A stretch of DNA of 64,000 nucleotides from Tritrichomonas foetus (lineage: Eukaryota > Parabasalia > Tritrichomonadida > Tritrichomonadidae). Both the position numbers and the translations under genes were made by a program. Within the stretch, counting starts at the first letter, position 1. Every line of letters starts with the position of its first letter. Where the stretch lies: NCBI GenBank assembly GCA_001839685.1, contig MLAK01000571.1, forward strand, positions 1 through 64,000, in the 5' to 3' direction. Shown here piece after piece: positions 49,260 to 60,500 of the stretch. The notes beneath the pieces were generated by a model, which did not search any database, was not told the origin of the DNA, and was given only the letters and a program-made list of their open reading frames with translations.

Positions 49260-50348
49260 AAAGAAAGCAACGAAGAAGAAAATAATCAAATTCAGCCCAG
49301 AAATGTATCACAAAATCAATCCAACGGTTATATGGTGAATTCCAATTCTTCAAAGGTCAATTTAAACCAAATTCCATCAATGAATTCTTTAAGAACTTTT
49401 AAACTTAATGATGGCGAAAAACTTGAAAATGACTTAGTTTTAAATGAAAATCAAAATATGCTTGAAAATTCAAATATATTATGTTCATCATCTGATTCAC
49501 AAGCCAAAAATAAAGTTCCAACAACAAATGATCGAAAATATACAATTAAAAGACATAATGGCTCTCCCCCTTACATGGCTCCAGAAATCTTCGATCAAGA
49601 CAGTGAGTATGATCCATTCAAAGCAGACATTTGGGCACTTGGTGTCACTTTTTATCAGATGGTAATGGGAAAACTACCTTGGCAGACTTCAAACCTTAAA
49701 GAAATGAAAAAGTCAATCAAAATGGGCTTCTTCGAATTTGAGGTAAATGAAAAAAATGGTCAACAAATATGTCCAGTTGAATTTCAGCGTCTTATTAAGA
49801 AAATGTGTGTTCCAAAAGTTTCATCTCGTTTAACAATAGATCAAATTCTAGCTGATCCACTTTTCGCGCCATTTTCCAGTCCTGCAAGTAACAGCAGCAG
49901 CATTGCAAGCGGAGTTAGCCGCTCTCTTTCTGGACTGAAATCCCATTTGAGCCAATTAGGTAATCTGAGTCAGCTTAATTCTAATTGTTCTCTTGCATCT
50001 CCACATCCAGAAAATAAACAATTCGGAATAGCAACGTCGACATCAATGTTTCAAAAGTTATCGTCTGGAAATGGATTACTTCTCAATATGCGTGAAAAGA
50101 ATTCTGAATCTGGAACAGCTGATAGAGACAAAAACCAATGTCTCACACTATCAAACTCATTCAATCCTGCATTAAAGAAATTCGAAAAAGTGAGAAGACA
50201 AGCTTCACTGATGAGAAGTGATTTTGCAAGAATTCGTGCGCTGAATCAATTAACAAATTTTAGCTACAATATCCAAAAGCCAAATGTTGTTAGCTCTTTA
50301 GATAAATCACAGTTATCTGCCCTTCCATCAATCAAAAAGCCAGCTTAA
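49260..50348 (+). pseudogene. Protein kinase 2, C-terminal part (same frame)
   Basis: The frame continues directly after the TAA. An acidic, Asn/Gln-rich expanded activation loop leads to APE (about codon 324 of the full gene), then DIWALGVTFYQM, a C-lobe and a Ser-rich tail with basic patches. The first ATG is at 49332, which would start a 338-aa protein lacking an N-lobe and catalytic loop, so independent function is doubtful. The full frame would be about 580 codons including the stop. The stop at 50346 is TAA followed by A. Confidence 0.7.
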
Positions 50349-51250
50349 AGCAACACTTTTTTTATAATACTAATCTATCCAGTACACAAAAATATCATCA
50401 AATTTGAATATTCAAAAAATCCAAAATTTGTGTATAATTCTTGTTTTTTAAAATATTTAGCTATTAAACATGTTATTATCTGATTTTATTTTTTTTTTCC
50501 ATAGTGCTTTTTAATTGTATACAGAAAGAAAGGTTGAAATTTTGTTAGAAAACATCAAAAGAATCTGAAAAATCCTGATTTCGCAACGTTTTCATGGAAA
50601 TTTTTATCTAATTTGATCATCACGGGTCAACAAAAACTCAACAAATGATACTTTTCTCAATCCAAACTCTCTTTTTACTGAAGAGAAGGAAGATTTAACA
50701 TTTCCTATGATTACCCTCTAATTTTATTACTTTTCACTGATTGTTTTTGTGCTTTAAATTTCCAAGTTTATATCATGTTTGGTTCACAAATTACACATTT
50801 TTTTTTGTAGATACCTTGCAATCACTTTATATCAATATAAATAAATGGAACCAAATTTATATCTTTATGATATTCACTTGACATTTTACAATTACTTGGT
50901 TATTTAAAATATGTTATGGTTCATACTGTTCTTTTCGTTGTACTTTTTTGCAGAACTGAGACTTCAACTGTTCCCATCCAATGTATGTGCATTAATAAAT
51001 GGAAACATTATCAAGAAAGAAATTTGCCAAAAAATTATAATCAATCACTTATTGGTGAAATGACAGCAATATAAAACATTAGGGCTAGCAAATTTCAATT
51101 ATTTGTTTCAAACTAAAGAATTTTTGAAGAAAGTTTGGCAAATTTCTCTGAAATATCGAAAAGCAATTTAATTTTTCTATAATAATTAACCACTTTTGTG
51201 AATATCTGACCATATATCTATAGAAATCAATTTTGGTGTTTTCTGAATTT
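50349..51250. other. Intergenic (0.9 kb), nothing recognised
   Basis: AT-rich with a T9 run near 50490 and a T10 run near 50800. No gene, RNA or inverted ends are supported. Confidence 0.5.
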
Positions 51251-52132
51251 ATGGTAGAAAGTTTAGCTTTCCGTTTCTTTGCTGCTTTTGTCTTTCTGTT
51301 TACTTGTATAGTAAGCATCACTAAGAAAACAGTTTATAGTCCTATTCATCAAATATCACTGTCTGAAACTTTATATTATTATTATTTGAAATTGCAAAAA
51401 ATCAATTATAAAATTCTTGCAATGTCGTGCCAAATCAATGGTACGACTGCCATCTTTACAAATTCTTGGCAAGTTGATGATCGAAATGAAATTGAAGCAA
51501 ATCTGATTGAATGCAATCATGATTATATAAAATTTGGCGGGAGAGAATTTGATACAATGTTTGCATGGATGTATGATAATTATGATAATTTACCAGACAA
51601 ATTAATTTTCATTCATGCCCACGACCAAAGTCCACATTATCCATATGAACCAATGTATCAAATTTCCAAACTTTTGCAAACCAAATATTTTTATGATAAT
51701 GATTATGGTGAAGTATTCAAATACTATATTGGGAGGCCGTTAATGAAAGAAAATGGATCATGTGTAATCACTTTATATTTGAAAAATTTTGTGCCAGATA
51801 TTTTGGAAATTTTAGAAGGAACAACAATGAAACAAATTTTTTATAAAACACTAGAAGAATGTTATGAAAATGGTGTACGGATTTTGTGTGTTACTCGATC
51901 TTCAACTTTCTTTATTTCAAAAGACTTTATTCATTTTTATCCAAGAGAAGATTATAAAAAAGTGAGAGAAAATATTCACAAATATGTAAAAATGAGGGAT
52001 ATGGACGAACAACAAAATCATCTTCTCAGTGAATACATAGAGAGAGTGGTTCAAATTATTTTTTCAAGGAGGTGCCAAAACAAGGATGCTCCAGAATACC
52101 TCAACCCACTTGATATCAACTATTGTTGTTAA
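51251..52132 (+). CDS. DUF3431-like type II membrane protein
   Basis: 293 aa from the ATG at 51251; an upstream TTG extension is disregarded. A hydrophobic segment at about residues 6-24 would anchor it as a type II membrane protein. The lumenal part has GGREFDTMFAWMYDNYDNLPDKLIFIHAHDQSPHYP at about residues 95-131. This is close to the DUF3431 pattern, in which a GRE motif and a NYDNL block are followed by a hydrophobic strand and a conserved His. DUF3431 proteins are found mainly in fungi and are thought to be glycosyltransferase-like, but no reaction is established. Many Tyr and Cys residues end the protein. The stop is TAA. Confidence 0.65.
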   Translation: MVESLAFRFFAAFVFLFTCIVSITKKTVYSPIHQISLSETLYYYYLKLQKINYKILAMSCQINGTTAIFTNSWQVDDRNEIEANLIECNHDYIKFGGREFDTMFAWMYDNYDNLPDKLIFIHAHDQSPHYPYEPMYQISKLLQTKYFYDNDYGEVFKYYIGRPLMKENGSCVITLYLKNFVPDILEILEGTTMKQIFYKTLEECYENGVRILCVTRSSTFFISKDFIHFYPREDYKKVRENIHKYVKMRDMDEQQNHLLSEYIERVVQIIFSRRCQNKDAPEYLNPLDINYCC

Positions 52133-52775
52133 TCGAAAAAAGTTGGAAAAACGAGTTTTTTTTGTCTCTCTCTTATTAATTCTATTTCTTATTAATTTAT
52201 TAAGGATTTAATTCTTGTGAAAAGATGGTGAAATTGGAAACTTCTTTTAGAAGATTTATTGAGAATTTTATCATCAATTTCCATTTCATCATCGAAATAT
52301 CAAAATTGTTTTCCTGTCCTGATGTGTCAAAACACAATTTCCCTCAAAACAAATAAACAAATATTTCACACAATAATGACAGAGATTCTTGACAGAATTT
52401 TTATTATTTTGATCGAAAAAAGACTTTCAATTGTGATTTTTAAACACTAATATCACCATAATTGCTAACCAATTATAAAATATGATTCGAGCCATCTTTC
52501 GACACATGATTTTAAGTTAAAGCATTCATCATTTTTCACGATAAAAATTCATTGATGATTATTTAATAGGATTATTATGACAGAGAATTTGACATTAAAA
52601 TGACAATCAAATAATCATGACACAAATAAATGCATGACATTGTTACTGATTCGTTTTGCCCATAAACTTTTTATGAGTTTATTTGGCCCAATTGTGATAA
52701 ATTATGACCACATAAACACAGAAAAAGAAGATCAAATGAATTGAGGTGAATGATCAAATTTCAAGTTTGTCATAA
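52133..52775. other. Intergenic, nothing recognised
   Basis: 0.64 kb. A 63-codon frame (52259-52450) does not look coding. No repeat is supported. Confidence 0.5.
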
Positions 52776-53714
52776 ATGAAAGCTCTTACAATATCAAACA
52801 GGGGGCTAAGTAATTTACAATCATATCTTCAAGATGACAATACGTTCCTATTCAAGATAGGCGAGAGAAAACTCAAAGTTCATCAGATATTAGCTGCTTT
52901 CATTTCTCCTAAAGTTGCACATATGCATACAATTGATCCAACATTAGAATCATTTGAAATCAATTTAACCTCTAAATCCATCTTTTATCAACAATATAAA
53001 ACATACGCATTAACAACTGGCAAGGACAAAGTTGAAGAGAAGATAATAAATATAATCACTTCAATCACAGAAGGAATTCCATTGAATGCTGTTCCTGATG
53101 ACCATGATCTCTATCATTTTTTATCAAAAGTTTTGGATAATCCCGAAATTTACACTGCTTTTACCACAATTTTTCCATTTGAAATAAATATTAACAATTG
53201 TTTATCAACACTATATCAGATTATTTCCACTTCATCAAATTTCAATGCTGAAAATGATGAATTTGAAAATCCAGAGTTTCAAAGGGTTGTTAATTTTATT
53301 GCCAGTAATTTTGGCACTCTACTTGAAAAGAAGGTTTCAAGATTTTCCTTATTTGATATTCCTTTAAATATACTGATTATTATTTTAAGAAAAGAAAACT
53401 TAAATATTAAAAATGTTGATTCTTTTGCTAGTTTTATCCTTGATTTATCATTAAAAGGATTGCTAACAAAAGAAAATGAAGTCGATTTCTTGGAATTAAT
53501 CGATTTTTCACACATCAGTGGACCAATATTCACGAAGGTGATGGACCAATTAGATCCTAAGAATTTCAATTCTTTCATTTGGCAGAAACTATTAGCTTGT
53601 TTTCCTAAATATGAAGGATCACAAATATTAAATAATCCTAAGAAAAGGTCAAATTCTAATAACAATATAAGCCAAACACCAAGCAATAAGGCTGAAGGAA
53701 TTATTAAAAATTAA
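52776..53714 (+). CDS. BTB-like N-terminal part of trichomonad BTB/F5-8C protein
   Basis: 312 aa from the ATG at 52776. The N-terminus (FLFKIGERKLKVHQILAAFISPKVA...) is the BTB-like start typical of a very large trichomonad family in which a BTB/BACK-like helical region precedes an F5/8 type C (discoidin) domain. The frame stops at TAA (53712-53714) just where the discoidin half begins in the next frame (53714). Adding one A to the A5 run at 53706-53710 would join the two into a continuous product of about 470 aa, the usual family length. This is therefore one gene interrupted by a one-base deletion, either a sequence error or a recent mutation. Confidence 0.75.
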   Translation: MKALTISNRGLSNLQSYLQDDNTFLFKIGERKLKVHQILAAFISPKVAHMHTIDPTLESFEINLTSKSIFYQQYKTYALTTGKDKVEEKIINIITSITEGIPLNAVPDDHDLYHFLSKVLDNPEIYTAFTTIFPFEININNCLSTLYQIISTSSNFNAENDEFENPEFQRVVNFIASNFGTLLEKKVSRFSLFDIPLNILIIILRKENLNIKNVDSFASFILDLSLKGLLTKENEVDFLELIDFSHISGPIFTKVMDQLDPKNFNSFIWQKLLACFPKYEGSQILNNPKKRSNSNNNISQTPSNKAEGIIKN

Positions 53715-54184
53715 TGAAATGCTATGATAATACAATTTTGGAAAAAGATATCATCAGTATTTCATCATCTCCATCCATTTTGGGATATGGACCAGAAAAA
53801 GCATTTGATTTTAAAAATCCCAAAACATATTACTCTTCTTTAGATAACCTTAATTCTTGGATCTGTATAGATTTCAAAAAATTTGGGATTCAGCCATTTG
53901 GATATGCAATTAGCACACATAGTGAAGCTGATATCGGTGGTTTCCATCTATCTAATTGGGATGTTAAAGGATCTAATGATAAAAATGTATGGGATATCTT
54001 AGATAGTCGAAAAAATGAAAAAGGATTAGATAAATCAGGTGCTTTCAAAAAATTTTCTTTAACAAATCCACTTGGAAAACTCTATCGATTTTTGAAGATT
54101 CAAGTCACTGGAATAAACACAGGAGGCAATTATAAAATGTCAATTTCATCACTCGATTTTTATGGGAATATTGTAAATTCTTAA
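53714..54184 (+). CDS. F5/8 type C (discoidin) domain, C-terminal part
   Basis: 156 aa opening at the ATG that overlaps the previous stop (TAATG). It is a galactose-binding-like beta sandwich: ILGYGPEKAFDFKNPKTYYSS..., then WICIDFKKFGIQPFGYAI, a loop FHLSNWDVKGSNDKNVWDIL, and a closing YRFLKIQVTG...ISSLDFYG strand. This matches the F5/8C family order from the WxxIDF strand to the final strand. Its ligand is unknown in trichomonads. It is most likely the second half of the gene at 52776 and not an independent protein. Confidence 0.78.
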   Translation: MKCYDNTILEKDIISISSSPSILGYGPEKAFDFKNPKTYYSSLDNLNSWICIDFKKFGIQPFGYAISTHSEADIGGFHLSNWDVKGSNDKNVWDILDSRKNEKGLDKSGAFKKFSLTNPLGKLYRFLKIQVTGINTGGNYKMSISSLDFYGNIVNS

Positions 54185-54452
54185 TCACCTTCTTTTTTGT
54201 TAAGCGATTCTTGTTAGAAACTGTTATTAAAGAAAAACAAAATCGAAAATCGATTGTAATTATAATTATAAAACACTTTTCCCCTATTCCTTTCCGATCT
54301 TTTCTTATCACTCTGTTTATAGGTTTCTTCATTTTACTTCAATTTTGAATTCATTGATATCGTGGCAAGTAACACATTTGGGAAGAACTTTTATTCTGTT
54401 CATTTCATTTCCAAAAGATTAATTCAGAGTGAAAATGAGATCGAAAATAAAG

Positions 54453-54515
<63 letters not shown>

Positions 54516-54556
54516 AGAATCATAGTTAGCATTCATAAATGATAGAAGGTGTTTGT
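54185..54556. other. Convergent 3' region with TA/GA microsatellite
   Basis: The F5/8C gene (+) and the BEACH gene (-) converge here. 54455-54484 is an (AT)n tract, immediately followed by a (GA)n tract to about 54509. Nothing else was seen. Confidence 0.8.
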
Positions 54557-57500
54557 TTACTGTTGAATTGGACTAATATCTCCATCGTCAGCCGAATATG
54601 GCTGGAACGAGAAGAGTCCATCGCGTGTAACAACTGTGATCATTTTCATTTCTTCAGAATAGTGAAGTGTTCTTACACGAGCCTCGCATTTGAAAATCGG
54701 TTCAGAAACGTTGAGGTAGAATGCTTCACATGCATAAATTTTGTCTTTTGATGATGCGAATGCAATGAAATCAAAGTTATTCTCAGATTTCCAGGTTGTA
54801 AGTGCAACAATAGGGAATTCAAATTTAACCTTCTTGATTAATTCACCATTATTCGAAAATGTAAGGAAATAATGATCAAATGAATCATCATTTAAGTTTC
54901 CATCAAGCTTGTTATTAGTGATTCTATCAACACAATAAACAACAATGAATCCCCAAGAAGGTGTAATACAAACCAGTTCTGGCGAAAGGCCATCAAGCGA
55001 AACGCGTCTTGTTAATGAATCACGCTGTGTTGTCAACAAGAAGAGTTCAGTTCCAGCACCAATAGCAATTGTGTGGAATTCATTTGAAATGGCAGCACAT
55101 TTTGCAGATGTCCTAAAGAATGGAATCCTGAAAACAGGTGTGTTCATCTTGCTTTCATCTAAGACTGAATAGACATTCAAAACAAACTCGTTACTGGCAA
55201 CTAAGAAGTATGGATAATCAGATGCTATACATTGTACCTTGTTAGATGAGAATATATTACATTTCAGGTTATCAACATCCAAAAGTGAGCATTTTTGGGA
55301 ATCATGTGCAAGAATATACTTGTTAGATATTCTCAAGAATTTCGTATCATCTGAAACAAATGTAAATCCATCAATGTTCTTATTAGATGATGATTTATTT
55401 GTGATAATTGTGGAATTATCTTTATTGAATGCAACAGTATCCGTTTTAAGGATACCAGCAGCATCAATAGATTGGATAACAATCTTACTTTGCTGTGGGA
55501 ATGCTTGAACATGAGCATAAGCAACTGAATTTGATGTAGATTCGATTGTAATGCATTCAACCTTTCGAACTTTGGAAGAAACATCACTTCTCTTTGGATG
55601 AGCTTCTTCAAAGAGTTGTTTTGGAATCATACCAAGTGTTCTGTATGTGCTTTCTTCAACAGCTGATGCACTTTCGTATTCTTCGTAAAGTTTTGGCTTG
55701 AATGTGTTTTCTGTCTTCATTGCTTCACGTCCACGACTCTTGCTTCCCCAAATGAGATCGATCCAGTTATTCAAAGTGGAGGAAACTGTTTCAGATTCCA
55801 TGACTTTTCTATTCAGGTAAACGAATTCAAGTGCTGATTCATGTGCCCATGGTGGTAATTCAACATTATTGAAGATTTCTGGTTGGAAGTAGAATTCTGG
55901 AATAACTTCTCTGAAATCTTCCTTCGTTGATGTAACTGAGTTGAAGATATCTTTGACAGATGTCATTTTTTCAATTTTTTCTTCTTCGTTTCCTTCTTTA
56001 TTTGTGAATGGTGGTAGATTAGAGAGGTAAGAAAGAACCATTGGTACATTTGAGTAAGAACTATTGTACAAATATCCAAATGCTGTTGCTGTTTTATGAT
56101 CTTCAGCAATTGAACGAAGTTTCTTGATTCTTTCATCATTTAATGTTCCAATTGGACGTGAAAGATCACGATACAATGAAGTATCAATGAGTTTGATCTT
56201 ATCGCTTGTGTAATCTTTAACAACCCATGGGAAAATTGGATATTGTGAAACATCTTTGAATGTTCTACCACTTAATGTGTTCAAATGGCATAAGTATTCG
56301 AAGTTAGTGATATTTCTATTAACCCATTTCTCTTTGAGTTCTTGAAGATTGAATGGAATTTGACGGAATCTTTTATCATGTTCTGCAAGAGCATCAATGA
56401 TATCTTGGCTTGTGTGTTCGTAGAACATAATGAAGTAACTCTTTCTTAAGTAAGTTCTCTTCATGAAAACTTCAATGCAATTGTCATTGAAGTATCTCTT
56501 TCGTGGAAGGATATAATCGATTTCACGGTATTTGACAATCTTTTGATGATTATCACCAAAAACGATTTCAAAGTGATCATCAAATACTAAGAACTCACCA
56601 CAACGATTTTCATCTTCATTCGTGCATAGGAGTTCACAATCTGCTTCGAAATCTGGACGAATAAGTCTTTCAAGTTCTTCGTCGACTTTTCTTGAGAATA
56701 ACTTAGTTTGTGTCTTAAATGGACAATTGGAATAGCATCCAACTGGATATCTGCTTGGAACTTCTGTTTCAGATGTTGATGCGGCATCCCATGGAGAACA
56801 TTCAACAGTGATTGCTGAATAAAGTTGTTGGTAGCTTCTCTTGTTGGTCAATTCGAACATTTTATTGGTGCTCAATATTGGCTTCAAGAAACGAACATAA
56901 CAATCATAAATCTCATTGACATCATTCTTTGTGTTAACGAAGATTTTTGGATGTTGAGCATAGAAATTATGGATAGAGTTCAAAAGTGTGAATGGCATAT
57001 CAATGAATTTTTGTTGGTGCCACTTGGCTGTAGCAAAGAGAGCTTTTGATGCATTTACAATGTAATATTTGGAGCGATAGGCCATGAATGAACATGGAAG
57101 ATTTAATCTTTGGGCTTTGAAGCATAAAAGATCAATATAATTTTGGAAGTTGGCTATTGTTTTGGGTGCAAGTTTAAAGTTAGTTAAGTGTGGAAGAACA
57201 ATCTTTGGATGTGAATGAATTAAAAATGTGCAAATAACAAGATCCATATCGAATGCTGGTAAGTAGCCTGTCATGTGAATCAAATGAAGTGTGTTTTGAG
57301 CAAGTGCAAAGTCTAACCATCTTGAGCGATCATCAAGACGAAGACCAAATGAATATGATTGTGGAACATGATTAAATTTTGAAAGCAGGCGTGTGAAAAC
57401 AATTGATTCTTTAGCTTCACGTTTATTACCAACTAGTTTGCCTATTGCTGGGGAAAGAAGTGAACGTGAGCGCGTGTTTGGTTTAGGTGAATCTGGTGTT

Positions 57501-60500
57501 CCACGTGGTGCTTCATGATATGGTGAGAATCTAAAAACAGCAGCTAATTCTTTTTGTTGTTCTTCTAAATCACGGAAGAACAAAAATTGACGAATAAGGT
57601 CGAAAAATGTGTCAAGATGTTCTTTAGATGCTGCAATCGAGTTACAGAGAAGACAAGTAGATAAATGTGTGAGGAAATTGTTCAATAATGTTGTAAAATC
57701 AGCCTGTACTGATTTACAAACAACAAGAATCATTGAATAAATGTTGTGCCATTGCTTGTATCCGCATTTAGCTAGGAAATCAAAGATTTCAGCAGCCATT
57801 GAATTGTTTGATTGTGAAGCAATGATGATTGGCCATTGTGCCCAACGGATATCAACAACAAATTTTTCAGATGGCTCTGTTTTACGAACAAGTTCACCAA
57901 CAGCCTCATCAGAAATATTATAAGCAAACCAAAAGCAAAGTGGAAGAAGTTCTGGAATTGATGGAAGAAGTTTTTGATATATGTATTCGAAAACTTCATG
58001 TGTCATGACCTTTGGTGAAAGTTCACGAATAATGATTTCGATATGTTCAATGAATGATAAGGATGTTGGCGGCATAATTTTATTGACATGGAGCATTGCA
58101 ACTGTTTCAATTAAGATTTGTGTCATTTCTGGCCATTTACGCTTGAACAATTGATGAAGTAATGATAAGAAGTCTGGTTCCTTTACACAAATTCGAAGTG
58201 GACTTGGTTGTGTCTTTGTCATTAGCAATAACAAATTGGTTAATGAAAGAACAGTTCCCTTATCTGGGCAACGCTTGCAATAGCTCATTAGGAGATGGAA
58301 ATCTTCAATTGTGAAGTTCTTTTGTGACATTGTGAGTAAAATGTCAGTCATATATGTACGACATTCTAAAACATTCAAGTTTTCTGGTCTTGGGCGTGCA
58401 CAGTCACTTGTTCCTTTCAAGTAGTTACGATCATGGATTTCATCCCAGTAGTAGCAGACAGTGTTGCTTAAAAATGCAGCAAATGAATCTGTTGGTGAAT
58501 TCGTTAGGAACAAAACTCGAGCCCAATGTTTCATGATTCTGAGTTGATTTTCTGGATCTGTAACAATCAAAAGTTCAAGATTGCCCAAAATTGAACGAAG
58601 AAGTTGTTGTTGAAGCTCACCAGTTCTTAACATTTGAAGCAATGTGAAGAATCTAAGATAGATGGCATAATCCAAATGTTTGAAGGATGTTTGTAAAAGA
58701 AGTGTTGACAAAATGTTGAATCCATTAAGATTAGCGAAATCAATTTCAATGTTATTGCTCATTAAAAGTGCATTGGATATCAATTCAATTGTTGCGTCTG
58801 CAGTTCCTTCAACACATTCATCTTCTTGATATTGATTTAATGCCATATCCAATGTTGAAAACAGTGGAAGCAAAATGGTTAATTTAACATCACGGATTAA
58901 AACATTTAAGAAAGTGTAACTTTGTGCTTTTGTGATGTCTGCCGAAGCTCTTGGAACAAATGAGAAGTGTGGGTGAATTGGAACACGATCAAGTTGTCTT
59001 GGGCCTCTGGCAAAGAGGAGTGAAAGTGCAGCTGAATCTAAAATTGGGAAAAGTGCAATTGGACCTGTAAGTAGTGGTGATTCTGGAATGTTGGAATCAT
59101 TAGTAACTCCACCATAAGAGAAAACAGCTGGTTTTCCTTGGAAGTCAAGCACTGGGAATTGTAATGGTAAGGTATCTTGGCAATTTATTGTTGTGAACAG
59201 ACTTGCCATTCCTTCATTGATGTAATAAGTAAATGAAACGAATGTCATTTGACTGACTGGAAGTTCTCTATCAACTCTTGCTGTTGATTCACTCTTTGGT
59301 GTTCGTTGGTAAATAACAATGATATTACCAGCAAGTGTTACTTGATAAAAGATATCAACGCCATCAGAAAATGTGAAGATAATTGGTTTATATTGTGTGT
59401 TGACTGCATCAAGTTCAAGCCAGCAAACAAAAGTGAATCCTTGTGAAATGTCAACAGCTGCTTTTTGCATTGGTGTTGCTGACACGGGGATTGGAATTGA
59501 TGTTTCTGGGCTCTTTAAAGTTTGTGAAACAATTGTATTGAGGCAGGAAATTCCTTTCCAAAAATGATTTGGAAGAACACGATTTTCAATTGGGCTAAGT
59601 AAAGAAATATACTTAGCAACAACATCAGCAGATGAAATAGTTACTGATATTTTTGCAAATAATTGTAAAATGATATCAATTGAATCATTCTTGCAATCCT
59701 TTTGACGCCAATTTTCAAGTAAAGATTCAACAAGCAACATATCAAGTCCACATGAATGGCAGGCAATTGAGTTTGCTGAAGAAAAATTACAAAGTTCTAA
59801 AATAAACCCAATGTTTTCATTCTTTCGTTCAGTTCGTTCGAAAACTTTGAAGAATACAGTTACAACTCTTGGTTGATGAATAATGAATGTTGGTGTGATT
59901 GAAAGTAAATGCTCAGCAGCCATTATTTCAACCAAAAGTTTGTACACTTCTTCATTTGGACCATTGGGGAAAACAGTATTGATGGCTTTTTCAATTGCAT
60001 CAACTTGTTTTTGCGAAAGGACAAAATCATGTGAAATAACTGAGAAGAATTGAAGAACATGAATAACATAATCTTGACATTCTTTGTTACTATTCACTAA
60101 AGCTAGTGCTTCAATTACCGATGTTGTTACTGGCTTAAAGATATCAGCAAGTGAATATTGATGAGAAAGTGCATCAACAACAGTTACCATGATATCATTA
60201 ACCAAATTAAGGGCTCTTTCATTCGGGAACAATGGTATTGCTAGTTCAACGATCTTGTTAATGTTGAGTCCAAGCATTGCAGTAGCTTGTGGATTATCTT
60301 TTGTCAAAAATGCTCTAAGTTGGCCCATAATAAATTGCCTGACTGGTTCTTCAAATGAAAACGAAAGATAGGCAGATACAAAGTATTCATTTTGGAAAGA
60401 AAGTGTTTCAATTTGTCTGTTACTGAACAAACTGGAGAAGAATAAGAAAATTGCTAATCGTACAGTATCTACATTTACTTTTTCACCTTCATAATCTTCA

